64,000 nt of DNA from contig NC_091013.1 in the NCBI RefSeq assembly GCF_041296385.1, positions 33,950,001 to 34,014,000 on the forward strand. Direction: 5' to 3'. Each line of letters opens with the position of its first letter. Positions within the stretch are counted from its first letter, which is position 1. This DNA comes from Aphelocoma coerulescens (Eukaryota; Chordata; Aves; Passeriformes; Corvidae). The notes beneath the pieces were generated by a model, which was not told the origin of the DNA, made no database searches, and saw only the letters and a list, made by a program, of their open reading frames with translations. Made by a program: the position numbers and the translations under genes. Positions 1-11,384 of the stretch are shown here, one piece after another.

Positions 1-468
1 AATACTCCCTGAAGCTATTCAAGAGAAAGCCACTAATGTTTTCATTACATAAACCTATTTTTTTCAGAAACATTTCATACTCAGAACTGAGCCAACTATT
101 TCTGTTGGAAACTAAGTCTTGTTTCAGCATTCTCATACTTAATAATAAAAATTTACGTTATATCCATACAACTACATGCTGCATTTACTGTGTAAGTTTT
201 CATTTCTATATTGAAATATCCATGTAAATTTCCACAGGAATGAACAGAATTCTTCTCCATTAGCAGTAACAGAAATCAGATCAAACTTTCCATATTATTT
301 CTTTACTGTAAAAAAAAAAAACACCTCATCAGTAACGAACAGTAACGTGCATCTGATACTACAATTACAGATCTGTAAAACAATACCTCACCAAAGAATA
401 ATTTTAAAAGCTGCATTACCTTGCTAAATTTTAGTATGTATAGCAGAAGAAATACAGCTTATTCTAAC
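1..468 (-). other. TUBGCP5: TUBGCP5 intron 6 (partial)
   Basis: AT-rich intronic sequence after the exon 6 donor. Reading the minus strand in three frames gives nothing like the GCP5 segment expected next, so the following exon lies outside the window. Confidence 0.75.
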
Positions 469-604
469 CTTTCCAGGAAGCATTAGGTACTATCTTCTTA
501 TTTGGATCTTGGTCTTCTAAAGGTGTCCTGTCTACTTGAATACCCGAGTCCTCCCTGCTCAAGGGCTGAGTGTCCTCTTCCTCTTCACTTTCTCCAGACC
601 AATC
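469..604 (-). CDS. TUBGCP5: TUBGCP5 coding exon 6
   Basis: A 136 nt exon encoding an acidic stretch (DWSGESEEEEDTQPLS) followed by REDSGIQVDRTPLEDQDPNK and ending near NASWK. The acceptor is cttcatag and the donor gttagaa. It starts on a codon boundary and ends one base into the next codon, in phase with the aspartate that follows WK in the mammalian protein. It is the last exon visible; the next one is not found in 1-468. Confidence 0.9.
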
Positions 605-3600
605 CTATGAAGTGCAACAAACCCCAGGACATTTCAGTACAACACAGCAGACAGATCTATATTCAGCTCCTATTCAAGCCAAACATTAACTATTCACTTC
701 TTTCTAACATTATTAAGTAAATACAGGACACTAGGACTAACATCACTGTCTAACAGAGAATGATTTAAGTTATACACAACGTTAATAACCAGGCAAATGA
801 GAGATCTGGAAAAGATCACAGAATGGCGGCAAGTTCTGATTAGGTGGAAGCAGGGGTCAGCAGAAGCAGACAGTTTAATTGCAGGACTAAGTCAAAACAT
901 TGTGAAAAACAAAAGTATTTCTATTACTGTTATTCTGCTTGAGGCTGTGTGTTATTTCACCGTATTCAGCAGAGCATTGGAGAATCCTTCAAGAATCAAC
1001 ATGCAGAGCATACAAACTAGGAAAATTCAATCAGGTCTCTAGCACACTTCAAAACAGTTTATACAGTTGGGGTTTTTACCTTAAAAAAATCACTTACTGG
1101 TGTATCTACGCCTGGGCCAAAGTAAATTTCCTCTCCTTCCATCAAATACTTTCCCCAATCAAATTCTTCTTCCTTTTCTAAGAGAAGTGTAAATTCACAA
1201 ATATTAAGTATCACATAACTCTGACTTTCTTTTCCTCTAAAAACACTTTAGAAGTTAAAATTATCTTGATACTCTATAGCTAAAACAAAAGACATTCCCT
1301 TCCACTTAAGGTTACACCGCCATTCAGTTAACAAGGTTATGCACTTTCAACATGACGTAAATTGTGACGTATCAACCATGTATATCCCTTATTAATTCTC
1401 AATTTTGTTGTTTATACATTCAAAATATGCAACACAGTGTGCCATCAGCACATTTGTCCATATTATGTTATACTACCCTACACTTTAATCCTGGAAAAAC
1501 ATGCAAGAATGAGACACACCACTTATTGTGACTCTGAAGTCCCATTTAGCTCAATGGAAACATTCTAAATGTACCATTTACGTATGCACAACGATCCCAG
1601 AGTGTAAACAACATAAACCAAGAACTGTCTTACTCTCCAAAAAAGACACCACACATCATGATGTGATGTGCGATACTTTTAAAGTAACAATCACACTTAC
1701 AACATATGATATCTTAAACGTGAAGCTTACTCAACTGTAATTAGTGTTGTTTGAGATAACCTCTTCATATTCACATTCCTGGAATGGGCTGAAAGTGCAT
1801 TCAAAACACCGCCGAGGGAATGTGCAGAGATCATTCAAAAAGGAATCTTAAGATGCAAGATTTTCTTTAGGTTAGTCTGAAATATTCTTCTTTCAGTCTA
1901 TGATACAACACTGTAAACAAATGGGGGATGGTATCCACTCAAAGTTAAGCACAAGCCTCATTTTCAGGCACTGAGTGAAAAAGTCCTACTTTAGAAAGCA
2001 GGCAGCTGGGATCTCCCTCTGGAAACCTTCCAATAGATCTCCCTTTCCTTGATTATGTAGGAAACATAGGAATTTACATCACCAAAACTGTTTCAAGAGA
2101 TCTAATATTGAGGTGCAAGACAGAGACTCAGGACAGAAATCCACTGTCTGAGCATGTAAGCACTGCTGAACAGGTAGAGAACATTTGTTTGTGATAGTGG
2201 TACAAGTCAAAGAGAGTTCCCAAGGTTGGCTGGAAAACTTAATTAGGTGATGCAACATAAATGGGGGTAGGAAAGACTTGCAAGCTATTTTAAATTTATA
2301 AATTATAAAAACAACCAAGAAAGCAATGTGAAGGAGATAATAAAATGAAGAGGAAAAATGTCCTTCTTATCAGATTGCACTGCGGATTGTATCTTTCATG
2401 AGCCATACAAACATCTTGGAAACTTACCCACTTCTTTGACTCTTGGCTTTTCCACATAGGTGGTGTTGGATGGAGAATCAGACAAACACAACAGAAGAGA
2501 CAGTATGGAATAGTGTGTATCCGTCTTTAAAACACATTAGAAAAAAAGCAAGCCTGTAAGTGGTCTAGAAGATTTTGCTTAGCAACAAAGTCAGCCTATT
2601 ATCTGCAGGAATGCTCCCCATTAATTCCCATTCCCCAGTCCTGAATTACAAAAATAACATCTGCAACATGATACTGAATGTTATCCATTTTCTTCTGCCT
2701 ATTAATTAGCCAATCAATATACAAATCCTTCAAAAGCAGCCACAGCATATGCTGTCTCTTACTGAGCTGATAATCAGAGAATATGGAAAAGATGCAAGTA
2801 CTGTGAAAGTAAGAAGTCACCTCAGGACAAGGGATAATGGACAGCCACATAAATGTCGATGAACTAGAAGGACACAGGTAATGGGCCTGCAGGAAACCAA
2901 GTCTTGGGTTCCCTTTTCATATGGCCAGTTATTTCAAACAGAGGCTAAAATAGTTAGCTAAAATCACTACATTTTAATATCATGTTCACATTATCTTCTC
3001 ACATCTGAAAATCTACACAGATAGTTAAGGATGAATCTTTAACTACAATATTGCAGTCATGAAACAGAGGCCTTCAATCAGGTAAGAATACTGTGCCAGC
3101 ACTGGTATGGTCCAGAGATTTGTATTACTGTCTATTCCCTAAAATCTGTTTACCAATGTACAGCCATTTCTTACTATAAAAAGATTTTTCTTTGGCCTCA
3201 TTGTAACTTTACAAAGATCTTCAGCCAACCATTTCACATCTAGACTCATGGAGATTCTGCTATCTAAATCCTTATACACTTTCACACATTCATAAACATA
3301 CTTACATAGCTGTTTCGGAATTAGTTCCTCTTGCATTTTAGAAAAAAAAAATCAATTTATGATAAAGCAGCATGATACTCTCCAGCTATACAAGGATTAT
3401 AACATGTTCCTACTGAACATTACTGATTTTACCAGAGTTTGTCAAAGAAAACCAGTAAGTCATTGACAGAATCACATGTGTGAGCTGGTGTTTCACTTAC
3501 CAGTCATAGAAACTGATAAATATTTAATCTTCCCAGTTATGTGTCACTGCTAAGAACTAAATGCCATTTAACTTCCCAAATATGAGATTAATCTACTTCC

Positions 3601-6600
3601 AGCCACACCCCAGTTGCATTTTTAAAAAGAAAAGGAAATTAAAATCTTAGGACACTTGCAACATTCAAGTATTAAGCGCTTGCTTGGGTGTTTGTTTTGG
3701 TTGGTTTTAATATCATTCAAGTCTCAAAACAAGTGCTACTAAAGGTACATTTTCAAAAAACTAAGAGACTACAGTATAGTAACTGAAGATATGTGTAAGC
3801 TATTAAGTGCTCCTGGGTTTTCCCCACAGATTAAAAGGAACCTAGAATACGTAAAGAAAGGTAAATGTCAGTTCAACGAGACGTAAAGTCAGACTGCAAC
3901 TCAAAACATGTAGCTCCATTAAAGAACACCATTATATGGAGCACCATCTCTTAAAACACAATCTTAAATTTCCCAACAGCAGGAACTTTTGAAGATCCAA
4001 TTCATTATTACATTGCCACACTGGAAAAAACCTAAGTGAGACAACTGTTGCCATATTCATCCATTCCATATCCTAAACTGATTTGATACAAAGTGTAGCA
4101 ATGGTGAAACACACCCATAGTCTCAATAAGGAAGCTACAGAACAGGAGCATTTCAGCTGGAAACCCTAAAACCAAAATATCCAGATAGATTACTTAAGGT
4201 AAAAAAAAATATGCAAAGAATAAGAAATGCTCAGTTCATTGTTGTTTTAGAACAGACAGGAATCTAGATTCACCTAGACTCTAGCTACAACATTTGTACA
4301 ATGCTGACCCTACAACATGTGCTCTGCACTGAGATCGTGTACTTTAAGCCATGAAACTCCATGTGCTGAAACCCTGAGAAGACAATAAATGCATTTTCAT
4401 TTCTGGAAATACATGACCTGAACAGCAGCTCCAAAGCCTACTACTAAGTCACCTGAAATTTCCAACACAACATTACAACTGAAGCCCCCACTGTCAGTAT
4501 AAATGCAAAAGGGATGGAAAAAACATACATACCTTTGTTTCTTCAGTACTTGGGAGTGGCAAGTTCAGAAATTTTTCTGTTAGTCTTTTCCAGCTTGCAG
4601 CTTTTCCAAGGTCAGAATGAATTACCAATTTTTCATGTATTCTAATAACATAAATAGTATCAAGAATGCTTTTTTAAAATATATATCTATAACCAATGCA
4701 TTATTAATATATAGACATAAAACTTACCCTTCTATTGTTCTCTCTACTTTATGACTGTTCACATCAAGAAAGCGGTGAAATCTGCATAAGAAATCTGCAT
4801 TAGAATATGTTTAAAAGGAACCTTAACTAAGGAAGAAAATAAAGCTGATTTACATATATGAGGACAACATTACTAGTTTAATAATGCACATTTAATTCAG
4901 CAACAACATTAAGCATCAACAAAATTCAATTTCAGTGTCTCTTAGGTCAAGAAGGATTAAATATAATTGGCCTGAAAGACAGAAAAATTGAATGCAGGTT
5001 ACATCTAACCGTCACTCTAAGCTGGATGGAAAATTACTACTGAACCAGCAAACTAAGCAATTAAAGTATGCTGTCTGCTAAGTCAGCTAGAGCAAGGAGA
5101 TCAAGAACTGTGTTGTCAAAGGCACTGGTGTCAAATGCACAAAATTATCTGGGACCTGCTTCACAGGCACAGGCAAAACAAACACCCCCATGGGAAGGCC
5201 TCTAAACCCAAAAGAAGCTCCTTTTTATAAAGGATAAGGGAGAGTGTCTAAGAGAAAAGAGAGATTAATCAAAAATACAGATATACCAACAAAGGTATAT
5301 CTATATGTATAGGGACAAAACAAGAACTAGTGAAAGGTAAGATGGACTTTGGAGACTAAATTAGGCTATGAATAGGTCTTCAGATACAGAGATTAGAAAA
5401 CAGGGAATAAGATGTGACAACACTAAGCACAAGGTCAATACACTCTATATGCAGGTCCTCAAAACCAAATTAATGTTTTCAGCAACAGGTGACAGAAAGT
5501 GGTAAAATTTTCATGACCACAGACAGAAATGAAAACTGCTGAGTCTGAATCATGAGCAACAGTTAAGCTAAATAGACTGAAATTCAAAAGACAGTATGAA
5601 ATCACCTCAGTGCCAAAGTAATGAACTATAAAGTGAAACTGTAAGGCAGGTAGCAAGGATTTTTAGTAAGTAGCACCAGAGAATGAAGACAGGCCGATGT
5701 TAAAGAAAAGAAAAAAAAAAAACAACTTTGCTAACTACAGACACATTGGTCTGATTTCAGCTGTGTATAAGGATTAGGAATAAGAGCACGATCAAATCTA
5801 GCACTGACTGCATAGGTCTATGTCTAAACAGGCATTTCGGTTTAAGAAAATACAACTTATCTAATTTATTATAGCACATTAGCTTACATAGGAAATCATT
5901 TATTCAAAATAGTGGTAAGTACAAGAACTGGAAGATTTAGAACATCACACTGAAAAGACAATAAAAAATCAATCCAAGAATCTGTCCTGAAAAGAAAAAT
6001 TAAGCTGCAGGGAAGTTATTAGTTAAAATTCTTTAGTCTATTACTTAAAGTTTTAATTAATGACTAACACACATAAAAAAAAAAATCAATTTTTTTAGGC
6101 AAGTTGGGAACATCATGAATAGAAGAGGACTACAGTGCTGCATGGAAATAAATAGATGGATCCAAGAACTACAGCACAGAAATATCATCAAATCTAACAA
6201 TACAAATCACAAGTTCCACGAACTTGAAACTAGAGAGTTTCTCCTACAACATAAGGTCTCACTGTTTGCAAATGTAATACTAGGTAGTCTCAGGCTGATG
6301 TTCCATGCACATTCCTTCGGCAACAATCCTGGTATGAAAAAACCCTTCCTCTTCCCAAATCTCCCTGCCAGAAGTTTCTTGTTTACTCTGCATCATCCCC
6401 TGTTTTCCTGACATGCAAAAAAACCCAAACAAAATCCCAACAATTCCGCAATCCAAAAGAGCACACAGCTACACAACCAACTGGGTGACCAAAACTGAGG
6501 CTGAGATTTGCATATTAAAATAATTTTATTTGAGTTTTTATTTGAGTAGTTAGGATTCACACAGATGCAATGCAGTTATGCTACTGCTCCCCCAAAACTG

Positions 6601-7503
6601 TATTTAATCAGCATGAAAAATGCAAAGCAGCATTGATTTTTTTTTCTTTTTCATATGGATTAGGTACTAGCTCTATCAATTTATGCAGAAGATTTCAGAG
6701 GCAGCAGTTAGTGACAGTACGGGTAATTGGAAATACATCACGTAAGAGTTTCACAGCTTTCACAGAATATCCTGAGTTGGAAATGACCCACAATGATCAT
6801 CGAGTCCAACTCAGGCAGAATACACTGGAACAATAACTGTGATAACTGAAAAATGCGTTTAAAACTTGAGTAAGGGCATTTTAGGTGGCAGTATAACAGA
6901 ATTAAAGGCCTACAGATACGATATATTACAAATTAATAAAGACCATGTTTCTGACAAGCCCAAATGACACCAAACACGTTCTCATCCTGCAGACTGATAA
7001 CCTTTCACATAAGCAGCACAAGCATTCTTGGCCAGAAGGTTTATCTCAATTTGGCGGAGTCCTTCTCACCCACTCTTTACACAAGACCATAATGTATCTC
7101 CCTCCAACAAAGTTTTGGGCGGCTAAATGAACACGCTGAAAGGCACTTTTTTACTGAGCAGGAGAAAACCCCTAAAGCACCAAGATTCAAACGTGACGGA
7201 GTAGCAGTCATTGACCCTGTGGCACAGACTCGTACACGGCCCCCGGCGCTTCCCCGGACACGGCGCACGGAGGGCACGGCGGGACGCGGCCCCGTCCCAC
7301 ACCCCCGCGGCAGGCACCGGGACCCTCCATGCTCCTGCTGACCTGAAGTTGGACCAGGCAAAATTGAGCGCCGCCTGGAAGCGCTCTCCGCCCAGCTCCT
7401 CCTCGGGCACGCCGGTCACGGAGCGCACCAGAGCGCGGACAGCGCGGTCCTGCTCCTGCTCGAAGCGGCCGCGGGGGCCGGGCGAGGCCGGCGGCGCCGC
7501 CAT
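469..7503 (-). CDS. TUBGCP5: TUBGCP5, 5' part of gene (coding exons 1-6, 3' end outside window)
   Basis: Encodes the N-terminal region of gamma-tubulin complex component 5, a subunit of the gamma-tubulin ring complex that nucleates microtubules at centrosomes. Six minus-strand exons with GT-AG boundaries join in frame into 212 codons plus one base: 7343-7503, 4728-4781, 4533-4641, 2428-2524, 1098-1177 and 469-604. The joined product matches my memory of vertebrate GCP5 through its first ~210 residues, with recognisable blocks LNFAWSNFRFHRFLDVNSHK, HSDLGKAASWKRL, SILSLLLCLSDSPSN, FDWGKYLMEGEE and PLSREDSGIQVDRTP. The gamma-tubulin-binding GRIP domains lie further C-terminal, beyond position 1. 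The start at 7503 is the first ATG, lies in a CpG island and opens the homologous N terminus. No frameshift or internal stop was seen, so the gene looks intact. Identification is from remembered family sequence, not a search. Confidence 0.93.
605..1097 (-). other. TUBGCP5: TUBGCP5 intron 5
   Basis: A 493 nt AT-rich intron between coding exons 5 and 6, with no repeat or further exon seen. Confidence 0.85.
1098..1177 (-). CDS. TUBGCP5: TUBGCP5 coding exon 5
   Basis: An 80 nt exon encoding KEEEFDWGKYLMEGEE and then IYFGPGVDTP, between acceptor ctcttag and donor gtaagtg. The first two bases complete a glutamate with the last base of exon 4. The motif FDWGKYLMEDEE is conserved in vertebrate GCP5; the following residues are more diverged here. 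Confidence 0.9.
1178..2427 (-). other. TUBGCP5: TUBGCP5 intron 4
   Basis: A 1,250 nt intron between coding exons 4 and 5, bounded by gt..ag. It contains a short perfect palindrome (CACATCATGATGTG, 1652-1665) and otherwise nothing recognisable. Confidence 0.85.
2428..2524 (-). CDS. TUBGCP5: TUBGCP5 coding exon 4
   Basis: A 97 nt exon encoding TDTHYSILSLLLCLSDSPSN and then TTYVEKPRVKEV. The acceptor is ttttaaag and the donor gtaagttt. It starts on a codon boundary and ends in phase 1. The hydrophobic SILSLLLCLSDSPSN segment is shared with mammalian GCP5. Confidence 0.92.
2525..4532 (-). other. TUBGCP5: TUBGCP5 intron 3
   Basis: A 2,008 nt AT-rich intron between coding exons 3 and 4. Short open frames in it show no family resemblance and no repeat was recognised. 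Confidence 0.85.
4533..4641 (-). CDS. TUBGCP5: TUBGCP5 coding exon 3
   Basis: A 109 nt exon encoding IHEKLVIHSDLGKAASWKRL followed by a segment ending in PLPSTEETK. The acceptor is ttattag and the donor gtatgtatgt; the exon ends on a complete codon. The block HSDLGKAASWKRL is highly characteristic of GCP5. Confidence 0.93.
4728..4781 (-). CDS. TUBGCP5: TUBGCP5 coding exon 2 (54 nt)
   Basis: A 54 nt exon encoding FHRFLDVNSHKVERTIEG. The acceptor reads ttatgcag and the donor gtaagttt. Its first base completes the arginine from exon 1 and its last two bases (GG) need the first A of exon 3. It matches the conserved GCP5 segment that directly follows LNFAWSNFR. It is too short for ordinary ORF calling, and only 86 nt separate it from exon 3. 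Confidence 0.92.
4782..7342 (-). other. TUBGCP5: TUBGCP5 intron 1
   Basis: A 2,561 nt first intron. It holds a short CR1 3'-end fragment near 6757-6815. Otherwise it is AT-rich with A-runs and no coding signal. Confidence 0.85.
6757..6815 (-). mobile_element. CR1 LINE 3'-end fragment
   Basis: The plus strand reads cacagaatatcctgagttgg and then a diverged form of the CR1 terminal segment ending in atcatcgagtccaac. This is the reverse complement of the CR1 3' tail. Only about 60 bp remain, so it is a short 5'-truncated copy inside TUBGCP5 intron 1. Confidence 0.75.
7343..7503 (-). CDS. TUBGCP5: TUBGCP5 coding exon 1
   Basis: Starts with ATG at 7503-7501 and runs 161 nt to a GT donor (gtcag on the minus strand, 7342-7338), leaving a phase-2 AG that completes an arginine with exon 2. 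It encodes about 53 residues: a variable Ala/Pro-rich start, then EQDRAVRALVRSVTG and the conserved LNFAWSNF block. GC content is far above the following exons because it lies in the promoter CpG island. The open frame reads through the donor into the intron, so its apparent 126-codon length overstates the exon. Confidence 0.92.
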
Positions 7504-7579
7504 AGCCCGGCCGTGGGGCAGGCGGACACAGGGGCGGCACCGCCACCGCCGCCCGCAGCCGCCGCCACACGCCCCCTGC

Positions 7580-7588
7580 TCTCGCGAG
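7580..7588. promoter_or_regulatory. TCTCGCGAG promoter element
   Basis: The sequence matches nine of the ten bases of the TCTCGCGAGA promoter element known from CpG-island genes. It lies about 14 bp from the NRF1-type site and about 80 bp upstream of the ATG. Confidence 0.6.
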
Positions 7589-7601
7589 GCTTCCCCGCGC
7601 G

Positions 7602-7611
7602 GCGCATGCGC
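7602..7611. promoter_or_regulatory. NRF1-type site in TUBGCP5 promoter
   Basis: A perfect GCGCATGCGC palindrome about 100 bp upstream of the TUBGCP5 ATG. It matches the known NRF1 consensus. Occupancy is inferred. Confidence 0.7.
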
Positions 7612-7841
7612 GTGGCGGGCACGCTGTGAGCGGCGGAGGGGCGGGCGCTCGGCACCTCCTGGCGCGGGGCGGTCAGGGGCGTGAGGGAGCCGGCGGGAAG
7701 GGGAGGGGAGGGGCTGTTCCTCGCCTGGAGAGGCACCGCCCGTGCAGCTCCACTGCTTCAGCGTCCACTTGCCGCAGGAATTACACTTGTCTTCCGAAAT
7801 ATCGCCATAATCACCCGGGATCAGTAACTGGCAGTTACTGA

Positions 7842-8088
7842 TTGATTACAGAATGACTTAGGTTGGAAGAGGCTTGCGAGATCAGCGAGTCCAAGCTATG
7901 ACCCAACACTACCATGTCCATAGCTCATGGCTATATGCCACGTCCAGCGTTTCCTTAAATGCCTCCAGGACGGTGACTCCACCACCTCCCTGAGCTGCCC
8001 ATTTCAATATCTAATCACCCTTTCTTGTGAAGAAATTCCTCCTAAGGTCCAACGTAAACTTCCCCTGGTGCAGATTAAGGCTATACTG
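7842..8088 (-). mobile_element. CR1 LINE fragment (older subfamily)
   Basis: The plus strand begins cagaatgacttaggttggaa and continues through segments such as cctccaggacggtgactcca and the gaagaaattcctcctaaggt block. These are the reverse complement of the CR1 3' region. The copy is 5'-truncated and diverged from the other CR1 copies here, which suggests a different subfamily. It lies just beyond the TUBGCP5 CpG island. Confidence 0.85.
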
Positions 8089-11000
8089 TTTATAGGATGA
8101 TTACTCATTCAAATAAGAGCCCGTGTGTTCCTCCCTGACTGAATCCCTGCTTTTGCGCAGCTGGAGAAACCATTGCTGATGGATATTCTGTACACACATC
8201 CTGAGCAGGCACATCAGAGTGCAGTGGGAAACCAGTTTGTCCCAGTTCCATGTCAAACCTTTGCTGAGCTGCTTAAAATGCTTTTGTCTGTTCATGTGGT
8301 TTTATAGGACTGCAAGGACAACAGCCTGGCTATGAGATTCCTTCTGGAAAGAAACTAGCCAAATCAGTGGGAAATGGGATTATTGGCCAATTCCTGTAGC
8401 AATCCCTGCATTGCTGCTGTTGTTCTATCCTTCACTGTTGGGCTTTGTCCTGCTTGATCTAATCAACAATTATTGGGTTGTAATCCACCTCGCCAAAATT
8501 TTTTATTCCTCTTCTCCATTAAGAAATATACTGGCACAGTGAAAGGAGCAGCCAGTAGTGGATCAGGAGGAGTGGTAGGAAGAAGATGGCCTCAGAAATG
8601 CCCTAATAAAGTTAAAATATGTTTAATGTACTATGATAATGTGAAGAAATATATTAAAAAGTAGTGGCTAGTAAAAAATAACACCAAAATTCTTATAAGT
8701 TGTGGTGTATTAAGAAACACTAGCATTTTTTATCTGGGTAGGCTGCATCCTACCTTTGGGTTGAGATGCAGAACGGCAAGGAAATGGTAGCCTCAGTGCA
8801 CCTGCAGGCAGGATGCTCAGCATGAACATGAGCTCAGAGGTTCTCTGCTCTAGGCCCTTTCTTATAAAGCCTTAACTTAATGAACATTCAAAGGAAAAGT
8901 CTCTCAAACTTTACTGGTTCCTCAATCTCCTCTTGACATTGCCTGTGTTTTCTACTTTAGATTAGCAGCAGTCTTTTCTTTTTACCCTTTAGTTGATGTA
9001 GCCAGACAATGTTTCGAGCCATAATTTGTTGTCCTACATGTTAAGATATGGTCTTCACAGTTGGTAGACACTCCAATGGTCAGTCCAGTAGTAATTAATA
9101 ATTAGGATACTGTGATTGGCTTTTAAACAAAATTTTTATATACTAAGACTTCAAGTGTTTTTTATACAATGTAACTGTGGTGATCACTTAACTCCTATGT
9201 ATTCAAGCATACCTGTGCTACCTCTGCAATCACTGTTCAGAGGTGAAGTTCCAGGCTTTGCAGCACAACAAGACCATGTGTGTGTCACCTGTGCCCTTAG
9301 TGGTGAGAGGAGTGTAGCAGTCACCTATTTCAGCACCCCATCACAAAAGAAATAGTGATGTTTTCACAGTGAGAAGGATTCCAGATCTTAACAGCTGCCT
9401 CAAGACAAGCTGAGTATCATGAAACATGGGCTTTAATGACAGCGTTGGCTGAAAGGTTTCCTGCTTCCCAACTTCCTCATACAAGTCCATTTCCCCTCAC
9501 ACCACACCCTCAGCTGTGCTGTCTGTAGAGCAGCATAGTGAAACGAATCAGGGAATAAGTTAAAAACAGTCTTGTTTCTGTTTTGCTGGGAGTTTTAACC
9601 CTGATCAATCCACTGATCCATTCCTTTGGAGATGTCAAAAAGTGAGGGAAGAACCACACTCCCAGGCAGTGGAAAGCCTCAGGCAATGAAAATACACCCT
9701 TTGTGATTGGTGAATCAGAAATCTGTTGCTGGTTTTCAAAACAGGATACAAGGGCTGGGGCAAATGTATAACATCTGTGCTGCCTCAGTCATAAAAGGCT
9801 TTAATGCTACAAATCTTTTCCTTTTTTCTCTCATCACAAGCCTCATTTCTATTTTTGTTTTACCAGTTTACAGTAGCAAGGCTTGGTATTTGATTTCAGG
9901 TGGGAGAGGGAGCACTGGGCAGTGAGAAGGCATGAAGGCCTGCTCTGAAAGTAGATCTAAACTGGGTTTTTAAATAAGATTTAATAGTAGGAAGCTTAAT
10001 AGTTTATTATTCCTTTATTTTCATGTGGTAGCTCTCTCTTCCCACCCAACTGTCCTTCCACATCACACTGCTATGAATTAGAAGCATTTCAAGTAAAATC
10101 TTCCTTTCTCATAGGACTAGATCATATTTGGGAGATGTGTCCCTTTTTGTAATGTCATAATATGTCACCTGTGTCTAGTCACATGTTGGAGGAGGAATTA
10201 CAATGCAAATCTTTTGGTGGACTGTATGTCCTTTAGAGAAACTGCTCTGAGCAGGCAACCTCTCCTCTGCTATTCAATCCCAACTGATGAGCCAATTGGT
10301 TAAGCAGGATTCTAAGGTAGGTGAAGGAATGCATGAGTTGAAACACATCAGGCTGCAGGGGACCATTCAACAAGCCAGCCACAGTTCATGCTTCATGCAT
10401 GAGACAATCAGAGCTCCCATCACTGTTCCTGGTCACCTCTGTTACCAACAAAGCTTTGGGTGAATTCCACAGAACAGATGGACAGTATATTTAAAACACT
10501 GTGTCTGAAGAAGTACTTAAGATTTTAAGGATGGGGGTGTAATTTTTCAGTGAATCTATAGAAACAGTTACTTAATAATTAGCTGGAAGGGTTACAGAAC
10601 ACTCTTGTGGCTTTACTTCATTTTAACACCATCTTTAGGATATACGAGACGGATATGCTGAGGTGCCTTTTTATCTTCATGCAAAAATCAGTCCAGGTGA
10701 CTGAATACTAGAGGAGGCTATTGGCTCATGGTTTACACCAGAACTCATACAAAATTGCCTCTGAAAAGCAACAGGAAGATGGTGTACCTGATCTTTATTC
10801 TTAACAGGAAGGAAGGAATCTGATAACTTTCTACTACAGTACCTTTGAAGAGCACTATAGCTTCTTACTCTCAATTCTTCATCTGATGGAGTTTCTCCAC
10901 TGAATGTAGGGCAGATTTTAAAAAATGCTGAGACTGATGCTACGTCTGCATTTTATAATGGTTAGCACTTCCTGTTAGTTGGAGGTATGTGTAAATAGAT

Positions 11001-11214
11001 ATTTCAGGGCCTTAGTTTAGAGTATCATTAACTGTAAATCCAAAACATATTTGTGCAAGACTGATAAAGATTTGGTATAAGGTTCAGCTTAGGTTTATGT
11101 GATCCATCCCATCGGGGCAGTAGTGTAGCTGTAATACCTTGTGTTTGGTGTCACAGAAGACCCAGTCACAGGACACAGAAATCATGTTGTAGCCCAACTA
11201 TCACTATCTCCCCC
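8089..11214. other. Intergenic, no gene recognised
   Basis: AT-rich DNA between two CR1 copies. Scattered frames of 60-80 codons have no family resemblance, splice context or GC shift. I see no RNA gene or repeat in it. Confidence 0.6.
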
Positions 11215-11239
11215 TGAACAGCAGATTGTTAGAATATTG

Positions 11240-11384
11240 AAATATCTGCCAGAGTTCAAGAACTGTTTGGACAATGCTCTCAGATACATGATGTGCTTCC
11301 TGGACTGTCCTGTGCAGGGCCAAGAGCTGGATTTTGATGGTCCTTGTGGGTGCCTTCCAACTCAGGATATTCTATGATCTCTTG
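11240..11384 (+). mobile_element. CR1 LINE 3'-end fragment
   Basis: About 145 bp of CR1 3' end in the plus orientation: gagttcaagaactgtttgga, ctgtgcagggccaagagctg, and the terminal cttccaactcaggatattct followed by atgatct. It lacks all upstream CR1 sequence. Confidence 0.85.

Larger units (their letters stand above)
7225..7745. promoter_or_regulatory. TUBGCP5: CpG-island promoter of TUBGCP5
   Basis: A sharp GC- and CpG-rich block in otherwise AT-rich DNA, covering TUBGCP5 exon 1 and its 5' flank. It has no obvious TATA box. It includes TCTCGCGAG at 7580-7588, a perfect NRF1-type palindrome GCGCATGCGC at 7602-7611, and a G-run tract at 7695-7713. This is the usual form of a housekeeping promoter; divergent transcription toward higher coordinates is possible, but no partner gene is recognisable. 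Confidence 0.85.

Noticed and set aside
1652..1665. Perfect palindrome CACATCATGATGTG in TUBGCP5 intron 4
   Set aside because: It is isolated, short and intronic, with no repeated copy or flanking structure.
7211..7684. 157-codon plus-strand frame across the TUBGCP5 CpG island
   Set aside because: It is antisense to TUBGCP5 exon 1 and its promoter, Arg/Pro/Ala-rich with no motif, and explained by high GC.
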